DNA of 64,000 bases from Streptomyces sp. NBC_00377 (GCF_036075115.1 NZ_CP107958.1:310001-374000); one strand, 5' to 3'; shown: positions 24,014-35,508, counted from the first letter of the stretch. Notes: generated from the letters alone by a model not told the origin. Numbers and translations are program-made.

Positions 24014-25093
24014 CTACTGCCGGAGCTCCGTGACGTCGGCGACCACGCAGCTGACGTTGTCGGGGCCGCCGGAGCTGATGGCGAGGGTGATCAGTTCGCG
24101 GACAGCCTGCTCGGGTGTGCTGATCTCGGAGAGCACGCGGCGGATTTCTTCGGTCGGCACGACGGTCGACAGACCGTCGGAACAGAGCAGATATCGATCG
24201 CCCCGCTGAGCGTCGTGGAGACGCATGTCAGTGGCGGTGTTGCCTCCTCGGCCCAAGGCTCGGACCAACAGCGACCGCTGGGGGTGGGAGGCGGCTTCTT
24301 CCAGGGTGAGCCGTCCTTCGTCGACCATCGACTGGACCATGGTGTGGTCGTGCGTGATCTGGCACAGCTCTCCGTCGCGCAGGAGGTAGACGCGGGAGTC
24401 GCCGATGTGGACGAGACCCAGCTGCGATCCGGTCCAGAGCATCGCGGTGAGTGTCGTGCCCGTGCCATCTGGCGAGGAGCCGCTCCCGGCGACGTCGTGC
24501 ACGGCCTGCTTGGCTTGCTCGATGACGTCTTCGAGGACGTTGAGGAGATTGCCGGCCGGGACGCCGTCGGTTTCGAGGTGCTTGAGCGCGTCGACGGCGG
24601 CTGCGCTGGCAGGGGCTCCTTGGCTGCCGCATCCGTCGGCGACGGCGAGCAGGCGGGGACCGGCGTAGGCGGTGTCCTGGTTGCTCTCGCGGACCAGGCC
24701 CGTGTCGGACAGAGCGGCGTAACGGATTTCCAGGGGCTTGGCGGTGGGAGACATGGCAGGGTCCTTCCAAGACAGATGGTCGATGAGGAAGGTGGCCAGG
24801 TCCCGCCGTGCGGCGGTGTCGGCCTCGGTCTGGACCCAGAACGCGCGGACCTCCTGGGCTGCCGCACCTGCATCCAGGGTGCAGATGTGCTGGATGCGGG
24901 CCAGAGGCATTCCAAGGCGGCGGAGCCAGGCGACCAGCCGGGCCTGCTCCAGCTGTTCCGGTGCGTAGAAGCGGTAGCTGGTGACCGGGTCGACGCGAGC
25001 GGGGGGCAGCAGTCCGAGTTCGTCGTAGAGACGCAGCGCCTTCGGCGACAGCCGGGACGCCTTCGCGAACGCCCCGATGGTCAGCAACCCCAT
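24014..25093 (-). CDS. MerR DNA-binding domain fused to a PP2C-type protein phosphatase
   Basis: This is a 359-residue fusion. Residues 1-110 form a MerR winged helix and dimerisation helix (MGLLTIGAFAKASRLSPKAL, 'LRLYDELGLLPPARVDP'). Residues 120-359 form a PPM/PP2C phosphatase: 'SDTGLVRESNQD', 'LLAVADGCG' with the first metal Asp, 'GTGTTLTAML', 'HIGDSRVYLLRDG', 'LLCSDGLS' and 'GPDNVSCVVADV'. All metal-binding aspartates are visible, so it should be active on phospho-Ser/Thr. The product could couple DNA binding to reversal of Ser/Thr kinase signalling. A second ATG at the PP2C border (MSPTAKPLEIRY) might also give a free phosphatase. Confidence 0.9.
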   Translation of the reverse strand: MGLLTIGAFAKASRLSPKALRLYDELGLLPPARVDPVTSYRFYAPEQLEQARLVAWLRRLGMPLARIQHICTLDAGAAAQEVRAFWVQTEADTAARRDLATFLIDHLSWKDPAMSPTAKPLEIRYAALSDTGLVRESNQDTAYAGPRLLAVADGCGSQGAPASAAAVDALKHLETDGVPAGNLLNVLEDVIEQAKQAVHDVAGSGSSPDGTGTTLTAMLWTGSQLGLVHIGDSRVYLLRDGELCQITHDHTMVQSMVDEGRLTLEEAASHPQRSLLVRALGRGGNTATDMRLHDAQRGDRYLLCSDGLSTVVPTEEIRRVLSEISTPEQAVRELITLAISSGGPDNVSCVVADVTELRQ

Positions 25094-25393
25094 GCTGGTT
25101 CCTCCTCATGCCGAGCACGTCGCCCGGCCCCACTGATGCTGTGGGCTCCCCCAAGGTGAAGGTCAACCAAGGGTTCCGCTTGGCGCTCTCCGATCGTCTC
25201 CCAGCCTGTCGCCGGGCAGTCAGAACTTGCCTACATACGACCGGGATCTGGCCGTACGTGCCTACGGAAATGCGGGACTGCCTACACATCGCACAGACAG
25301 GACACCCTGCTTGCGGCGGTCTGCCAGGTGGGCCGCGCGACACGCGACCCGGCCGAGGACGTCCGCGACCGTGGGTCCCGACTCGGCGCGCCG
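25094..25393. other. Intergenic, nothing recognised
   Basis: Promoter region of the MerR-PP2C gene and 3' flank of the DUF4157 gene. No coding signal or strong hairpin was found. Confidence 0.45.
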
Positions 25394-26956
25394 TCAGGTC
25401 CCCTGGTTCTGGCTCCACTTCGGGAACACCGAGGTCAGGAACGCCTCGCCCCGGGACACGCTCGCCGTTGAGTAGTTGCAGGAGAACGAGTCGGGCCAAC
25501 TCGGGTTGAACTTGAGCAGCATGACCGTGGCGTTGCTCACGGCGGTGGCCTGGTCGACGCCGAGATTCTCGGTCATCCAGGAGTACACCGCGCTGCGGCG
25601 CTGTTCTTCGCGGACGACGGGGTCGCCGCCGCCCTTCACCTGGCCCGCGGCATTCATGAGGCCCAGGCGCTGCATGGCCTCCTTGAAGGAGACGCCCATC
25701 AGCTGCCAGTTGTCCTCCCACATGGCGCGGTTCGCCGCGGCCTGCTGCTTCAGCTGGTCGGCCTGCTGCTGCGTGAGAGGCGCGGCATTGGCGTGGGCCA
25801 GTTGCATGCCCGCGATGACCGTGGGGTCGAGGGAGGGGTAGACGGACTCGCCGAACTGGGGGAACAAGGCGTCCCAGCTGGTCTTATTCAGGACGTGGCC
25901 GATGCTGGCGGTGGCGGTGATGTCCACCGCTCCGATGGGACTGCCCTGCCGGTACAGGACGTAGTCAGGTCGGGTGGAGCCGTACGTCACCTGCGTGGCG
26001 AAGTACGTCCCCGCCGGCAGAGTGGGTTTTCCGGCGCCTTCCAAATGGGCTTGTGTGACGGACTCGATCGCGTAGCCGAACTCCTTGGAGATGCCTCCGC
26101 TTCGGCCGGTGGCGTGATAGTCCTGCCATACCTCGACCCAGCGTTTGGTGTAGCCGTCGTAGTCGGCGAGCGGGCCAAGCTGCGGGGCGGTGGTGACGTA
26201 GTGGTAGGCCCACCCGACCGCGTTGTCCACGGCAGTGAAGAAGTCGTTGAACAACTGCGTCTCGACCGTGCCGGGTGTGCCCTTCTTGATCTCGATGATT
26301 CGGCGCTGCACCGCAGTGCCGCCGTCGACGTGCTCCTGGCCCACCGGGTGGCCGGGGGCGTGTCCGGCGGACGGCGCCGGGCCCGCGAGCGCGCGAACGG
26401 CGTTCGCCTCGGCCTCGCGTTCGAAGCGGTCACCGGGGTCGGAGATCCGGAGCCCGGCCCCGTTGTCGGTGCCCGCGACCGGACCCTGCCGCTGCTGGAT
26501 CACATGGGTCAACTCGTGGGCCAGGGTGTGTCGGTCGGTGCCGCCGTCACCGAGCACGATGTGACTGCCCGAGGTGTACGCGCCGGCGCCCACCTCGGCG
26601 GCGGACGCGCGGGCGGCGCTGTCCGTGTGGACGCGTACATCGCCGAAGTCGGCCCCGAGCCGGCTCTCCATCTCCTGGCGCACGGGCGCGTCCAACGGTC
26701 TGCCGGGCCTGCGCAGAACCTCGTGCACCGACGAACGCTGGACGGACGCCTCGCCCTCCTGCCCGGCAGCGTTGGCACCCCGGGCCCGCTGGAGCATCCG
26801 CACGACGGCCGCGTTGCCGGCGGTGCGCTGCAAATCTGTGAGAGCTGCGGCATCCCGGCCGTCGGCACGCGCCGACGGCGCCGCCGCTGTGGCCGGTCGG
26901 GCGGTGAGCCCGGGCTGGTGGCTCTCGCTGTCCGAAGTGGCGCCACGGGCTCGCAA
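25394..26956 (-). CDS. DUF4157 (eCIS-core) protein with C-terminal putative nuclease domain
   Basis: This is a 520-residue protein. TTG 26956 is chosen because GGAAGGAG stands 6 bases upstream; the frame extends further but without ribosome sites. Residues about 85-160 are a DUF4157 domain, the putative metallopeptidase module linked to extracellular contractile injection systems. Its motifs are 'DVRVHTDSAARASA' and 'TLAHELTHVIQQRQG' with HELTH at 147-151. After 'VQRRI' at about 220 a separate C-terminal domain begins. In it 'AIESV' (E299), 'TRPDYVLY' (D331) and 'GAVDIT' (D345) recall the spaced acidic residues of PD-(D/E)xK nucleases. No injection-system genes are nearby, so it may be an orphan cargo or polymorphic toxin. 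No immunity gene is obvious. Confidence 0.82.
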   Translation of the reverse strand: MRARGATSDSESHQPGLTARPATAAAPSARADGRDAAALTDLQRTAGNAAVVRMLQRARGANAAGQEGEASVQRSSVHEVLRRPGRPLDAPVRQEMESRLGADFGDVRVHTDSAARASAAEVGAGAYTSGSHIVLGDGGTDRHTLAHELTHVIQQRQGPVAGTDNGAGLRISDPGDRFEREAEANAVRALAGPAPSAGHAPGHPVGQEHVDGGTAVQRRIIEIKKGTPGTVETQLFNDFFTAVDNAVGWAYHYVTTAPQLGPLADYDGYTKRWVEVWQDYHATGRSGGISKEFGYAIESVTQAHLEGAGKPTLPAGTYFATQVTYGSTRPDYVLYRQGSPIGAVDITATASIGHVLNKTSWDALFPQFGESVYPSLDPTVIAGMQLAHANAAPLTQQQADQLKQQAAANRAMWEDNWQLMGVSFKEAMQRLGLMNAAGQVKGGGDPVVREEQRRSAVYSWMTENLGVDQATAVSNATVMLLKFNPSWPDSFSCNYSTASVSRGEAFLTSVFPKWSQNQGT

Positions 26957-27407
26957 GTTCGCTCCTTCCGGCGGTGCTGGGCGGCGTTCGCCGAGCGCGC
27001 ACGGCGTCGACGTGGACAGGGGTGGGGCGCCGCCCCACCCGCCCAGCTTCGCAGCCCGGTCGGACACGACGGGAGGGCCGAAAGGGAAGACCCTGGGGCA
27101 TTCCTCGTGCCCTCGCCGTCCGCGTGGGAGGCAGCGACCTGCCTGAGCATGGCCGGAGGACGTCGTGGCGGGCTCGGACGCCGGTTCCTGGGCCGCAGGA
27201 GAGGGGCGGCGCCTTCCTCGCCACAGCAGCGAGCCACCGATGGCCACGACGCCGTCGTCGACGCGTGCGCCGAACAGGTCGAGCGTGGACGGGCTCCTTG
27301 GAACCCTGCCGCCCGGCACATCTGCACAGTCGTCCGGGCCCCCGACACTCGCGCACTGCCCCTCACCTGGCCGATCCAGGCTGACCTACGGTGCCTGCTC
27401 AGCCTGT
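26957..27407. other. Intergenic between two minus-strand genes
   Basis: About 450 bases. The long frames crossing it are Arg/Pro-rich and out of keeping with codon use. The promoter of the DUF4157 gene is expected here. Confidence 0.5.
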
Positions 27408-29186
27408 TCACGCGTCAGCGGGCCCGGCTCCAGGCCGGCAGAGCACCGCGGTCAGCGCTTCCCGCAGCAGCTGGGTCGCCTCGGTGATGTCGGCGGCTCC
27501 GCTCGGCCGACGCCAGGCCACGTACCCGTCCGGGCGGACCAGCAGCACGCCCTCCTCGTCGATCTCCGCTCGGCGGCTCCACTCGCCGTACGCGTCGTGC
27601 GCGTCGCGGTCGACGACGACGCCGCACAGGTCGAGGCGCAGTTCCTCGGCCAGGGTGTCCGCGGCGTCGGCCCACAGGGTGCCGGCCAGGCCGGTCAGGA
27701 CGGTGAACCTGCCCTTGCCGCCGAGGTCGAGCGTCGAGATCCGCCTGCCGTTCGGGTCGACGAGCCAGGCGTGCGGCAGCTTGGCGCCGGGACGGGAGGT
27801 CGGGTGTCCGAAGAGTTCGTCGTCGCGAGCCATCGTTTCCGTGGTGCCGTCGGGGATGACGGACGCCGACTCGTAGCGCTGGTTGTGCTCGACCCCGTGG
27901 GCGTTGAACTCGTAGTGCTTCAACTCGATCGCCTCGCGAATGGCCCGGCGCTTCTTCGCCCCCTCCGCGTCCGGCTGGCGCGCCGCGTGCAGAGCCTTGG
28001 TGATGCCCTCCTCGTCTCCGCCGACGACGCCCAGTGCCTCGAACAGGGGCAGGAACTGGCCCCGGGAAAGGTTGGCGCGTTCGACGATCTGCTTCGCGAC
28101 CGGTGCCCGCTCGTCGGAGTATGTGTCAAGCAGCTCGGGTCCGGCATGTCCCTTGAGCACGGCCGCCAACTTCCACGCCAGGTTGTAGGAGTCCTGGACG
28201 GAGGTGTTGGAGCCGAGGCCGTTGGACGGCGGGTGCCGGTGGACGGCGTCCCCCGCGCAGAAGACCCGTCCGGCGTGCAGCCGGGTCGCGTAGGCATGGT
28301 TGACCGTCCACAGGGAGGCGCTGTCGATCTGCACGTCGAGTTCGTCGTCGCCCACGAGATCACGGACGATCGCTGCCGCCACTTCGTCGGTGACCTTCGG
28401 CGGGGGGTTGTCGATGTCGTAGCCCCAGACGATGAGCCACTCGTTCCAGGGCCGGACCATCCGCAGCAGGCCCATCCCGATCCCGCCGACATCGGCGCCC
28501 GGGCGCATGATCCAGTACAGGACGCTGGGCCGGTGCTCGACGTACTGCGTGAGGTCGGCCCTGAAGACGATGTTCATGCTGCCGGCCTTGCCCATCTGCC
28601 CCTCCATCGGCAGACCGAGCTTGTCCGCGACGATGCTGCGGCCGCCGTCGGCGCCGATCATGTAACGGGCCCGCACGGTGTGTTCAGTACCGCTGGGCCG
28701 GTCGCGCAGACGTGCGGTCACTCCGTCCGGGTCCTGCTCGAAGTCGACGAGCTCGGTGTTGAGCCGGACCACGGCGCCGCGCTTGGCGGCGTTGGCCAGC
28801 AGGATGGGCTCCAGATACGTCTGCGGAAGGTCGGTCATGCCGCAGGGGCTCTGGGAGGAGTACTCGGTCAGGCTCTCGTCGCCGGTCCCCCAGGTGCGGA
28901 TGCGGCCGATCTCCTCGCCCAGGAGGGAGGTGGCGAATACGGTGTCGCCCATCAGACGGCTCGGTGTGCCCTTCTCCAGTGCCTCCTGCTCGATCCCCAG
29001 ATCGCGGAAGACCTCCATGGCACGCTGGTTGGTGATGTGGGCGCGCGGTGTGCCGGCCAGCCATCCGTACTTGGTGACCAGGTGGGTGCGCACACCGTAC
29101 GTCGCCAGGAGCAGGGCCGCGGTGCCGCCGGCGGGTCCGCTGCCGATGACCAGGACGTCGGTGTCGTACTTCTCAGACGTGCTCAT
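27408..29186 (-). CDS. FAD-dependent aromatic hydroxylase (PheA/TfdB type)
   Basis: This is a 592-residue flavoprotein monooxygenase. The FAD motif is 'VLVIGSGPAGGTAALLLATYG' at the N-terminus, then 'YMIGADGGRS' (DG motif), and 'FCAGDAVHRHPPSNGLGSN' (GD motif) with 'QDSYNLAWKL'. A thioredoxin-like C-terminal domain completes the phenol-hydroxylase fold. Group members ortho-hydroxylate phenols such as 2,4-dichlorophenol or resorcinol using NAD(P)H and O2. It follows the maleylacetate reductase/dioxygenase gene by 78 bases, so its job is probably to make hydroxyquinol (for example from resorcinol) for that enzyme. The start ATG at 29186 (MSTSEKYD) is favoured. Confidence 0.92.
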   Translation of the reverse strand: MSTSEKYDTDVLVIGSGPAGGTAALLLATYGVRTHLVTKYGWLAGTPRAHITNQRAMEVFRDLGIEQEALEKGTPSRLMGDTVFATSLLGEEIGRIRTWGTGDESLTEYSSQSPCGMTDLPQTYLEPILLANAAKRGAVVRLNTELVDFEQDPDGVTARLRDRPSGTEHTVRARYMIGADGGRSIVADKLGLPMEGQMGKAGSMNIVFRADLTQYVEHRPSVLYWIMRPGADVGGIGMGLLRMVRPWNEWLIVWGYDIDNPPPKVTDEVAAAIVRDLVGDDELDVQIDSASLWTVNHAYATRLHAGRVFCAGDAVHRHPPSNGLGSNTSVQDSYNLAWKLAAVLKGHAGPELLDTYSDERAPVAKQIVERANLSRGQFLPLFEALGVVGGDEEGITKALHAARQPDAEGAKKRRAIREAIELKHYEFNAHGVEHNQRYESASVIPDGTTETMARDDELFGHPTSRPGAKLPHAWLVDPNGRRISTLDLGGKGRFTVLTGLAGTLWADAADTLAEELRLDLCGVVVDRDAHDAYGEWSRRAEIDEEGVLLVRPDGYVAWRRPSGAADITEATQLLREALTAVLCRPGAGPADA

Positions 29187-29264
29187 GGTGTGTCTCCGGG
29201 AAGCTGTGTGAAAAGACGTCACGGACGTCAGGGGGTTACGTGCTGTGCGGCGCCCGAGGCATGC

Positions 29265-31214
<1,950 letters not shown>

Positions 31215-31391
31215 GAAGCGGCTCTCCGTGCTGCGGGGTCGGGGGTCTCCCACAGTATTCGCGGCTGTGGGCCGGCCGTTCCTGCATAATCTCCGCATCG
31301 CCTTGCACAAAAACGGCGTCGGCCGCGGCTCGGTCCGTGCTTGCCCGCCGGTGCCGGGTGGCAGCAGGACCGTGCTCCGAAGGAGGGCCTC

Positions 31392-32276
31392 GTGAGCGAG
31401 ATGGGCCTCGGTGACACCCACGGCATCCTGACGCGGCCCGGGGTGCGTCCCGTCCGCAGCAGCAGGGGTCTCGGCTGGGAGCAGTTGTATCTGTCGACGC
31501 AACGGGAACTGCCGTACAGGGACGCTTTTCACGGAGCCGGCAGCCACCTGGTGATCCTGCATCTGGACGGCCCCGTCACGGTGAGGAGGGGACGCCGCGG
31601 GTTGACGGCCGCACGGCAGGTGCCGCCCGGAGGGCTGTTCCTGCATCCAGCCGACACGGAGCTGGACGTGGAACTCGGCGGTCATCTGAACACGGTGCAC
31701 GTCTACCTGTCGGACGCGGCCCTCCAAGCTACGGCAGAGGCGGCGCAGGACGGCCGACCGGTGCGACTGAAGGAGGAGTTCGGCACCACGGACCCGCTGC
31801 TGGAGCAACTCGTTCTGGCACTCGACGGTGTCGTACGGCACTGGGAGCCCAGCGGGAGCACCTATGCGGATCAGCTCGCGCTCATGACCGCTGCCCAGCT
31901 GGCCCGCCGACACAGCGTCCGTCGCGTCGCCGAGCCGACGCCAAGCCAAGTGGGGCTGCACGAACGGCAGTTCACGGCTGTACGGGAACTCATGGACGCC
32001 CGCCTCTCCGAGCCGCTGTCGCTGGAGGACCTCGCCTCGGCCGTGGGGCTCGGTGTCAGCCAGTTCGCCCGGCGTTTCAGGGCTCGCACGGGGTGCCCTC
32101 CGCACCGGTACCTGGTGCGGCTGCGCGTGGAGCGGGCCGCCCGCCTCCTGCGCGCCGGATCCATGCCCATCGCCCAGGTGGCGGCCGCCTGCGGCTTCTC
32201 CCACCAGGAACACCTGACCCGAGTGATCCGCTCCCACCTCGGTACGACGCCGGCCGCGCTGCGCCGCGAGGGCTGA
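31392..32276 (+). CDS. AraC-family transcriptional regulator of the hydroxyquinol unit
   Basis: This is a 294-residue regulator. A cupin-like N-terminal sensing half is followed by the tandem HTH of AraC/XylS proteins: 'LSLEDLASAVGLGVSQFARRFRA' and 'MPIAQVAAACGFSHQEHLTRVIR'. GTG 31392 follows AGGAGG at 6 bases. It diverges from the maleylacetate reductase/dioxygenase gene, and the 177-base gap has room for a shared operator. It likely activates that operon in response to an aromatic inducer. Confidence 0.92.
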   Translation: MSEMGLGDTHGILTRPGVRPVRSSRGLGWEQLYLSTQRELPYRDAFHGAGSHLVILHLDGPVTVRRGRRGLTAARQVPPGGLFLHPADTELDVELGGHLNTVHVYLSDAALQATAEAAQDGRPVRLKEEFGTTDPLLEQLVLALDGVVRHWEPSGSTYADQLALMTAAQLARRHSVRRVAEPTPSQVGLHERQFTAVRELMDARLSEPLSLEDLASAVGLGVSQFARRFRARTGCPPHRYLVRLRVERAARLLRAGSMPIAQVAAACGFSHQEHLTRVIRSHLGTTPAALRREG

Positions 32277-32294
32277 CACGGCTCCGGGCCTGGA

Positions 32295-32450
32295 AACCGG
32301 CCCACACGGCATCCGCCTGAACTCCGCTTCACCCCAGCCACATCGAGACCGACATGACCGCATCCGCCCCGCCCGCCCTGCGCGAGGCGGGCATCCGCAA
32401 TCCGCTGCTCGGCCGCACCGGCACGGTGGACGCGGTCACCCCCACATAGA
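32295..32450 (+). pseudogene. Short-chain dehydrogenase C-terminal remnant
   Basis: The plus strand reads 'GPHGIRLNS' and, after one frame change, 'HPSHIETDMTASAPPALREAG' then 'LLGRTG', ending at TAG. This is the classic SDR stretch 'GPHGIRVNSVHP..IETDM'. It has no N-terminal half. Confidence 0.62.
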
Positions 32451-32614
32451 GCAGCAGCAATCTGAGACAGAAACTGAGCGGGCAGGGTGACGTTGTGGCT
32501 TTGTGATCGTTGGCGGTAGGTGATCACACTACTCAGGCGAGTCTCGTCCCCGGCTTCCTCGCTGTCCCGTGCGGGCCGGGGCCTGTGCGTCGGCCGCCCG
32601 GCTGGAGCGTCTCT

Positions 32615-34174
32615 GTGATCCCGGCGCAGAGTGAGCGGACGGTCAGGGACGTGCGGGCCGTGGTCGTGGGAGCGGGGTTCTCCGGGATCGGGGCCGCCGT
32701 ACGGCTGCGCGAGGCAGGGCTCGACGACGTCCTCGTCCTGGAGAAGGGGACGCAACTGGGCGGCACCTGGAGGGAGAACACCTACCCGGGCTGCGCCTGT
32801 GATGTGCCCTCGACGCTCTACAGCTACTCCTTCACGCCGGACGCAGCCTGGAGCAGGGTCTTCGCCGGCCAGCGGGAGATCCTCTCCTATCTGCGGTCGA
32901 CGGCCGAGCGGTACCGGCTCGGTGACGTGCTGCGCTGCGGTGTGCAGGTACTGGGGGCCCGGTGGGACGGGGAGGTTGGCCGCTGGCTGCTGGAAACCAG
33001 CGACGGGCCCTACAGCGCGGCGATTCTGGTCCTGGCCACCGGCCCGTGGCACGTCCCGCGCCGCCTGGAGGTTCCCGGGCTCGAGGACTTCGACGGTCCC
33101 GTGTTCCATACCGCCGGGTGGGATCACAGCGTCGACCTGACCGGGCGGCGGGTGACCGTGGTGGGCGGCGGCGCCTCCGCCGTCCAGATCGTCCCGGCCG
33201 TCGAGGCACAGGCCACGGCCGTGGACCTCTTCCAGCGCACTGCTCAGTGGGTGCTGCCCAAGCCCGATCTGCCGGTTCCCGCAGCGCTCAACCGACTGGT
33301 GGACCGCGTCCCCGGCGCGCGCAGCGTCCTGCGCGCCGGCCAATACACCCTGCAAGAGGGCTTCGGTCACGCCTTCCGTCACCCGCAGGCCGCCCGTCTC
33401 CTCGAGATGGGCGCCCGCGCGCACCTACGCCTGGCGGTCCGCGACGGACGGTTACGTCGGCAACTGACACCGGATTACCGGCTGGGCTGCAAGCGTCTTC
33501 TGACGTCGAGCACCTTCTACCGGGCCCTGTCCCAACCGCATGTGCGTCTGCATCCCACCGCCGTGAGCGCCGTGCGCGCCAACCAGGTCGTAGGCGCCGA
33601 CGGCACCACCGTCCGCGCCGACGTGCTCATCGAAGCCACGGGCTTCCGCGTCGGTGAGCTGCCGCTGGCCGCAGCCCTGTACGGCACGAACGGCCAGACA
33701 CTCGACCAGGCGTGGGGCGGTGAACCGCAGGCGTACCTGGGCACCACCGTGAGCGGCTTCCCCAACCTCTTCCTGCTTCTGGGCCCCAACCTGCTCGGAG
33801 GCTCCACCTCGGCGATCACGGTCCTGGAAGCCCAGCTGACCTACCTCGTCGCGGCCCTGGCCCACCTCCGCCAAAGCGGTCACCGCAGCCTGCACGTCCG
33901 GTCGGCCGCACAGGTGGCGTACAACAGCGCCGTCCAGGAGGCGCTCGCCACCACGGTCTACAACACGGGCGGCTGTAGCAGCTACTACTTCACCTCCACC
34001 GGGCAGAACACCTTCGCCTGGCCGTGGTCCACCGGGCGGCTCGTGCGCCGCCTGAGCCATTTCGACGCCGACGCCTATACCTTCGACGCACCGGCCCGCC
34101 CCCTCGGCCTCCCCACGCAGACGAGGCCACAGCCCGGAGATCGCACAGCAGCCACGAACGCAGAGCAGCCATGA
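32615..34174 (+). CDS. Flavin monooxygenase, Baeyer-Villiger type, with a TTA codon
   Basis: This is a 519-residue enzyme with two Rossmann motifs, 'VVGAGFSGIGAAV' and 'VTVVGGGASAVQ'. Between them lies the BVMO fingerprint FxGxxxHxxxW as 'FDGPVFHTAGWD'. The family inserts oxygen next to a ketone using FAD, NADPH and O2. GTG 32615 follows GGAG at 7 bases. A TTA leucine codon at 33452-33454 means translation would depend on the bldA tRNA, which in streptomycetes delays expression to differentiation. The neighbours give no clear pathway. The convergent pqq operon follows 203 bases later. Confidence 0.9.
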   Translation: MIPAQSERTVRDVRAVVVGAGFSGIGAAVRLREAGLDDVLVLEKGTQLGGTWRENTYPGCACDVPSTLYSYSFTPDAAWSRVFAGQREILSYLRSTAERYRLGDVLRCGVQVLGARWDGEVGRWLLETSDGPYSAAILVLATGPWHVPRRLEVPGLEDFDGPVFHTAGWDHSVDLTGRRVTVVGGGASAVQIVPAVEAQATAVDLFQRTAQWVLPKPDLPVPAALNRLVDRVPGARSVLRAGQYTLQEGFGHAFRHPQAARLLEMGARAHLRLAVRDGRLRRQLTPDYRLGCKRLLTSSTFYRALSQPHVRLHPTAVSAVRANQVVGADGTTVRADVLIEATGFRVGELPLAAALYGTNGQTLDQAWGGEPQAYLGTTVSGFPNLFLLLGPNLLGGSTSAITVLEAQLTYLVAALAHLRQSGHRSLHVRSAAQVAYNSAVQEALATTVYNTGGCSSYYFTSTGQNTFAWPWSTGRLVRRLSHFDADAYTFDAPARPLGLPTQTRPQPGDRTAATNAEQP

Positions 34175-34377
34175 CGCGGAGGGTGCGGCCGGCGGAAGGA
34201 CCACGGGCCTGTCCATGTCGGACGGCCGGGCCCGGCAGGAGTGAGCGGCTCTCCGATCGCGCTGCGCGGCACGGGCCCCGGTGAAGCGGCTCGTCGAACG
34301 TCCGCTCGTCCGCAGGCCCGTGCCAGGCTGCGCCGACCGGTCGACGTCCCGTGGTGGCCGCCGAGCGGGGGCGGCCC

Positions 34378-35508
34378 TCAGTGAGCTTGCGGTACCGCTC
34401 CGGGACGCCGGTAGACGTACGGGGGCGGTTCCTCGGAGGGGCCGTGGCCGACGAGTGTGCGAACGAGGTGGTGGTCGGGCGACAGCCCGCACGCCGGGTC
34501 GGTGCGGGCGGCGTCACCGGTGAGGGCGTACGCCTGGCAGCGGCAGCCGCCGAAGTCCTCCTCCCGGCGGGGACAGCCGCCGCAGGGGCCGGTCATCCAG
34601 TCGGTGCCGCGGAAGCGGTTGAAGGCCGGGGAGTGGTCCCAGATCCAGGCCAGCGAACGGTCCCGGATGTTGGGCGCGTCGAGGTCCGGCAGGACGGCGG
34701 CGGCCGGGCACGGCAGGACGGTGCCGTCGGGTGCGACGGTGAGCGAGACCGCCCCCCACCCGCCCATGCAGGGCTTGGCGACGCCGTCGAAGTAGTCGGG
34801 GACGACCCAGACCAGGTCGATGCGGCCGGCGAGCTGCTCACGTCGGCGTTCGACGGCTTCGCGGGCACGGACCAGTTGATCGTGTGAGGGCAGCAGGGCG
34901 GCACGGTTGAGCAGGCCCCAGCCGTAGAACTGGGCGTTGGCCAGTTCGATGCGGTCCGCGCCCCAGGCCACGGCCAACTCGACGAGGTCGTCGACGGCCT
35001 CGAGATTGTCACGGTGCAGCACCACATTGAGGCCGAGGGGAAGCCCGGCCCGGCGAACGAGTTCCGCGGCCCGCTCCTTGGCGGTGAAGGAGGACGGGCG
35101 TCCGGCGATCCGGTCGTTCGCCAGGGGATCGGCGTGCTGGACCGAGAGCTGGACACTGCGCAGCCCCGCCGCGCAGAGCGCGCTCAGCCGGGCCTCGTCC
35201 AGGCCGGTACCGCTCGTGACCAACTGGGTGTAGATCCCGGCGGATCCGGCGGCGGCGACGATCTCCTCCAGATCGGGGCGCAACAGCGGTTCGCCACCGG
35301 AGAGATGGGTCTGTACGACGCCCAGCGCGCCCGCTTGGCCCATCAGGTCGGTCCACTCCCCGGTGCTCAGTTCGCCCGAGCGGCGGGCCAGTTCCAGCGG
35401 GTTGGAGCAGTACGGGCAGTGGAGAGGGCAGGCGTGGGTGAGTTCGGCGAGCAGGGCCCACGGGCGGGCCCGATCTGCGGTGTCCGTGGATGCCTGGTCA
35501 ATGGTCAC
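34378..35508 (-). CDS. pqqE: PqqA peptide cyclase (radical SAM)
   Basis: This 376-residue radical SAM enzyme forms the Glu-Tyr C-C crosslink in PqqA, the first step of PQQ synthesis. The SAM cluster motif CxxxCxxC is 'HACPLHCPYCSNPLEL'. The SPASM region at the C-terminus carries 'CMGGWGAVSLTVAPDGTVLPC' and 'CGGCPRREEDFGGCRCQA'. The GTG start at 35508 overlaps the pqqD stop, so it is coupled. It is last in the pqqABCDE order and presumably uses PqqD as peptide chaperone. Confidence 0.95.
   Translation of the reverse strand: MTIDQASTDTADRARPWALLAELTHACPLHCPYCSNPLELARRSGELSTGEWTDLMGQAGALGVVQTHLSGGEPLLRPDLEEIVAAAGSAGIYTQLVTSGTGLDEARLSALCAAGLRSVQLSVQHADPLANDRIAGRPSSFTAKERAAELVRRAGLPLGLNVVLHRDNLEAVDDLVELAVAWGADRIELANAQFYGWGLLNRAALLPSHDQLVRAREAVERRREQLAGRIDLVWVVPDYFDGVAKPCMGGWGAVSLTVAPDGTVLPCPAAAVLPDLDAPNIRDRSLAWIWDHSPAFNRFRGTDWMTGPCGGCPRREEDFGGCRCQAYALTGDAARTDPACGLSPDHHLVRTLVGHGPSEEPPPYVYRRPGAVPQAH

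Noticed and set aside
31215..32363. Extension of the reductase/dioxygenase to about 1030 residues
   Set aside because: The extra N-terminus is antisense to the AraC gene; ATG 31214 matches the reductase start and has a ribosome site.
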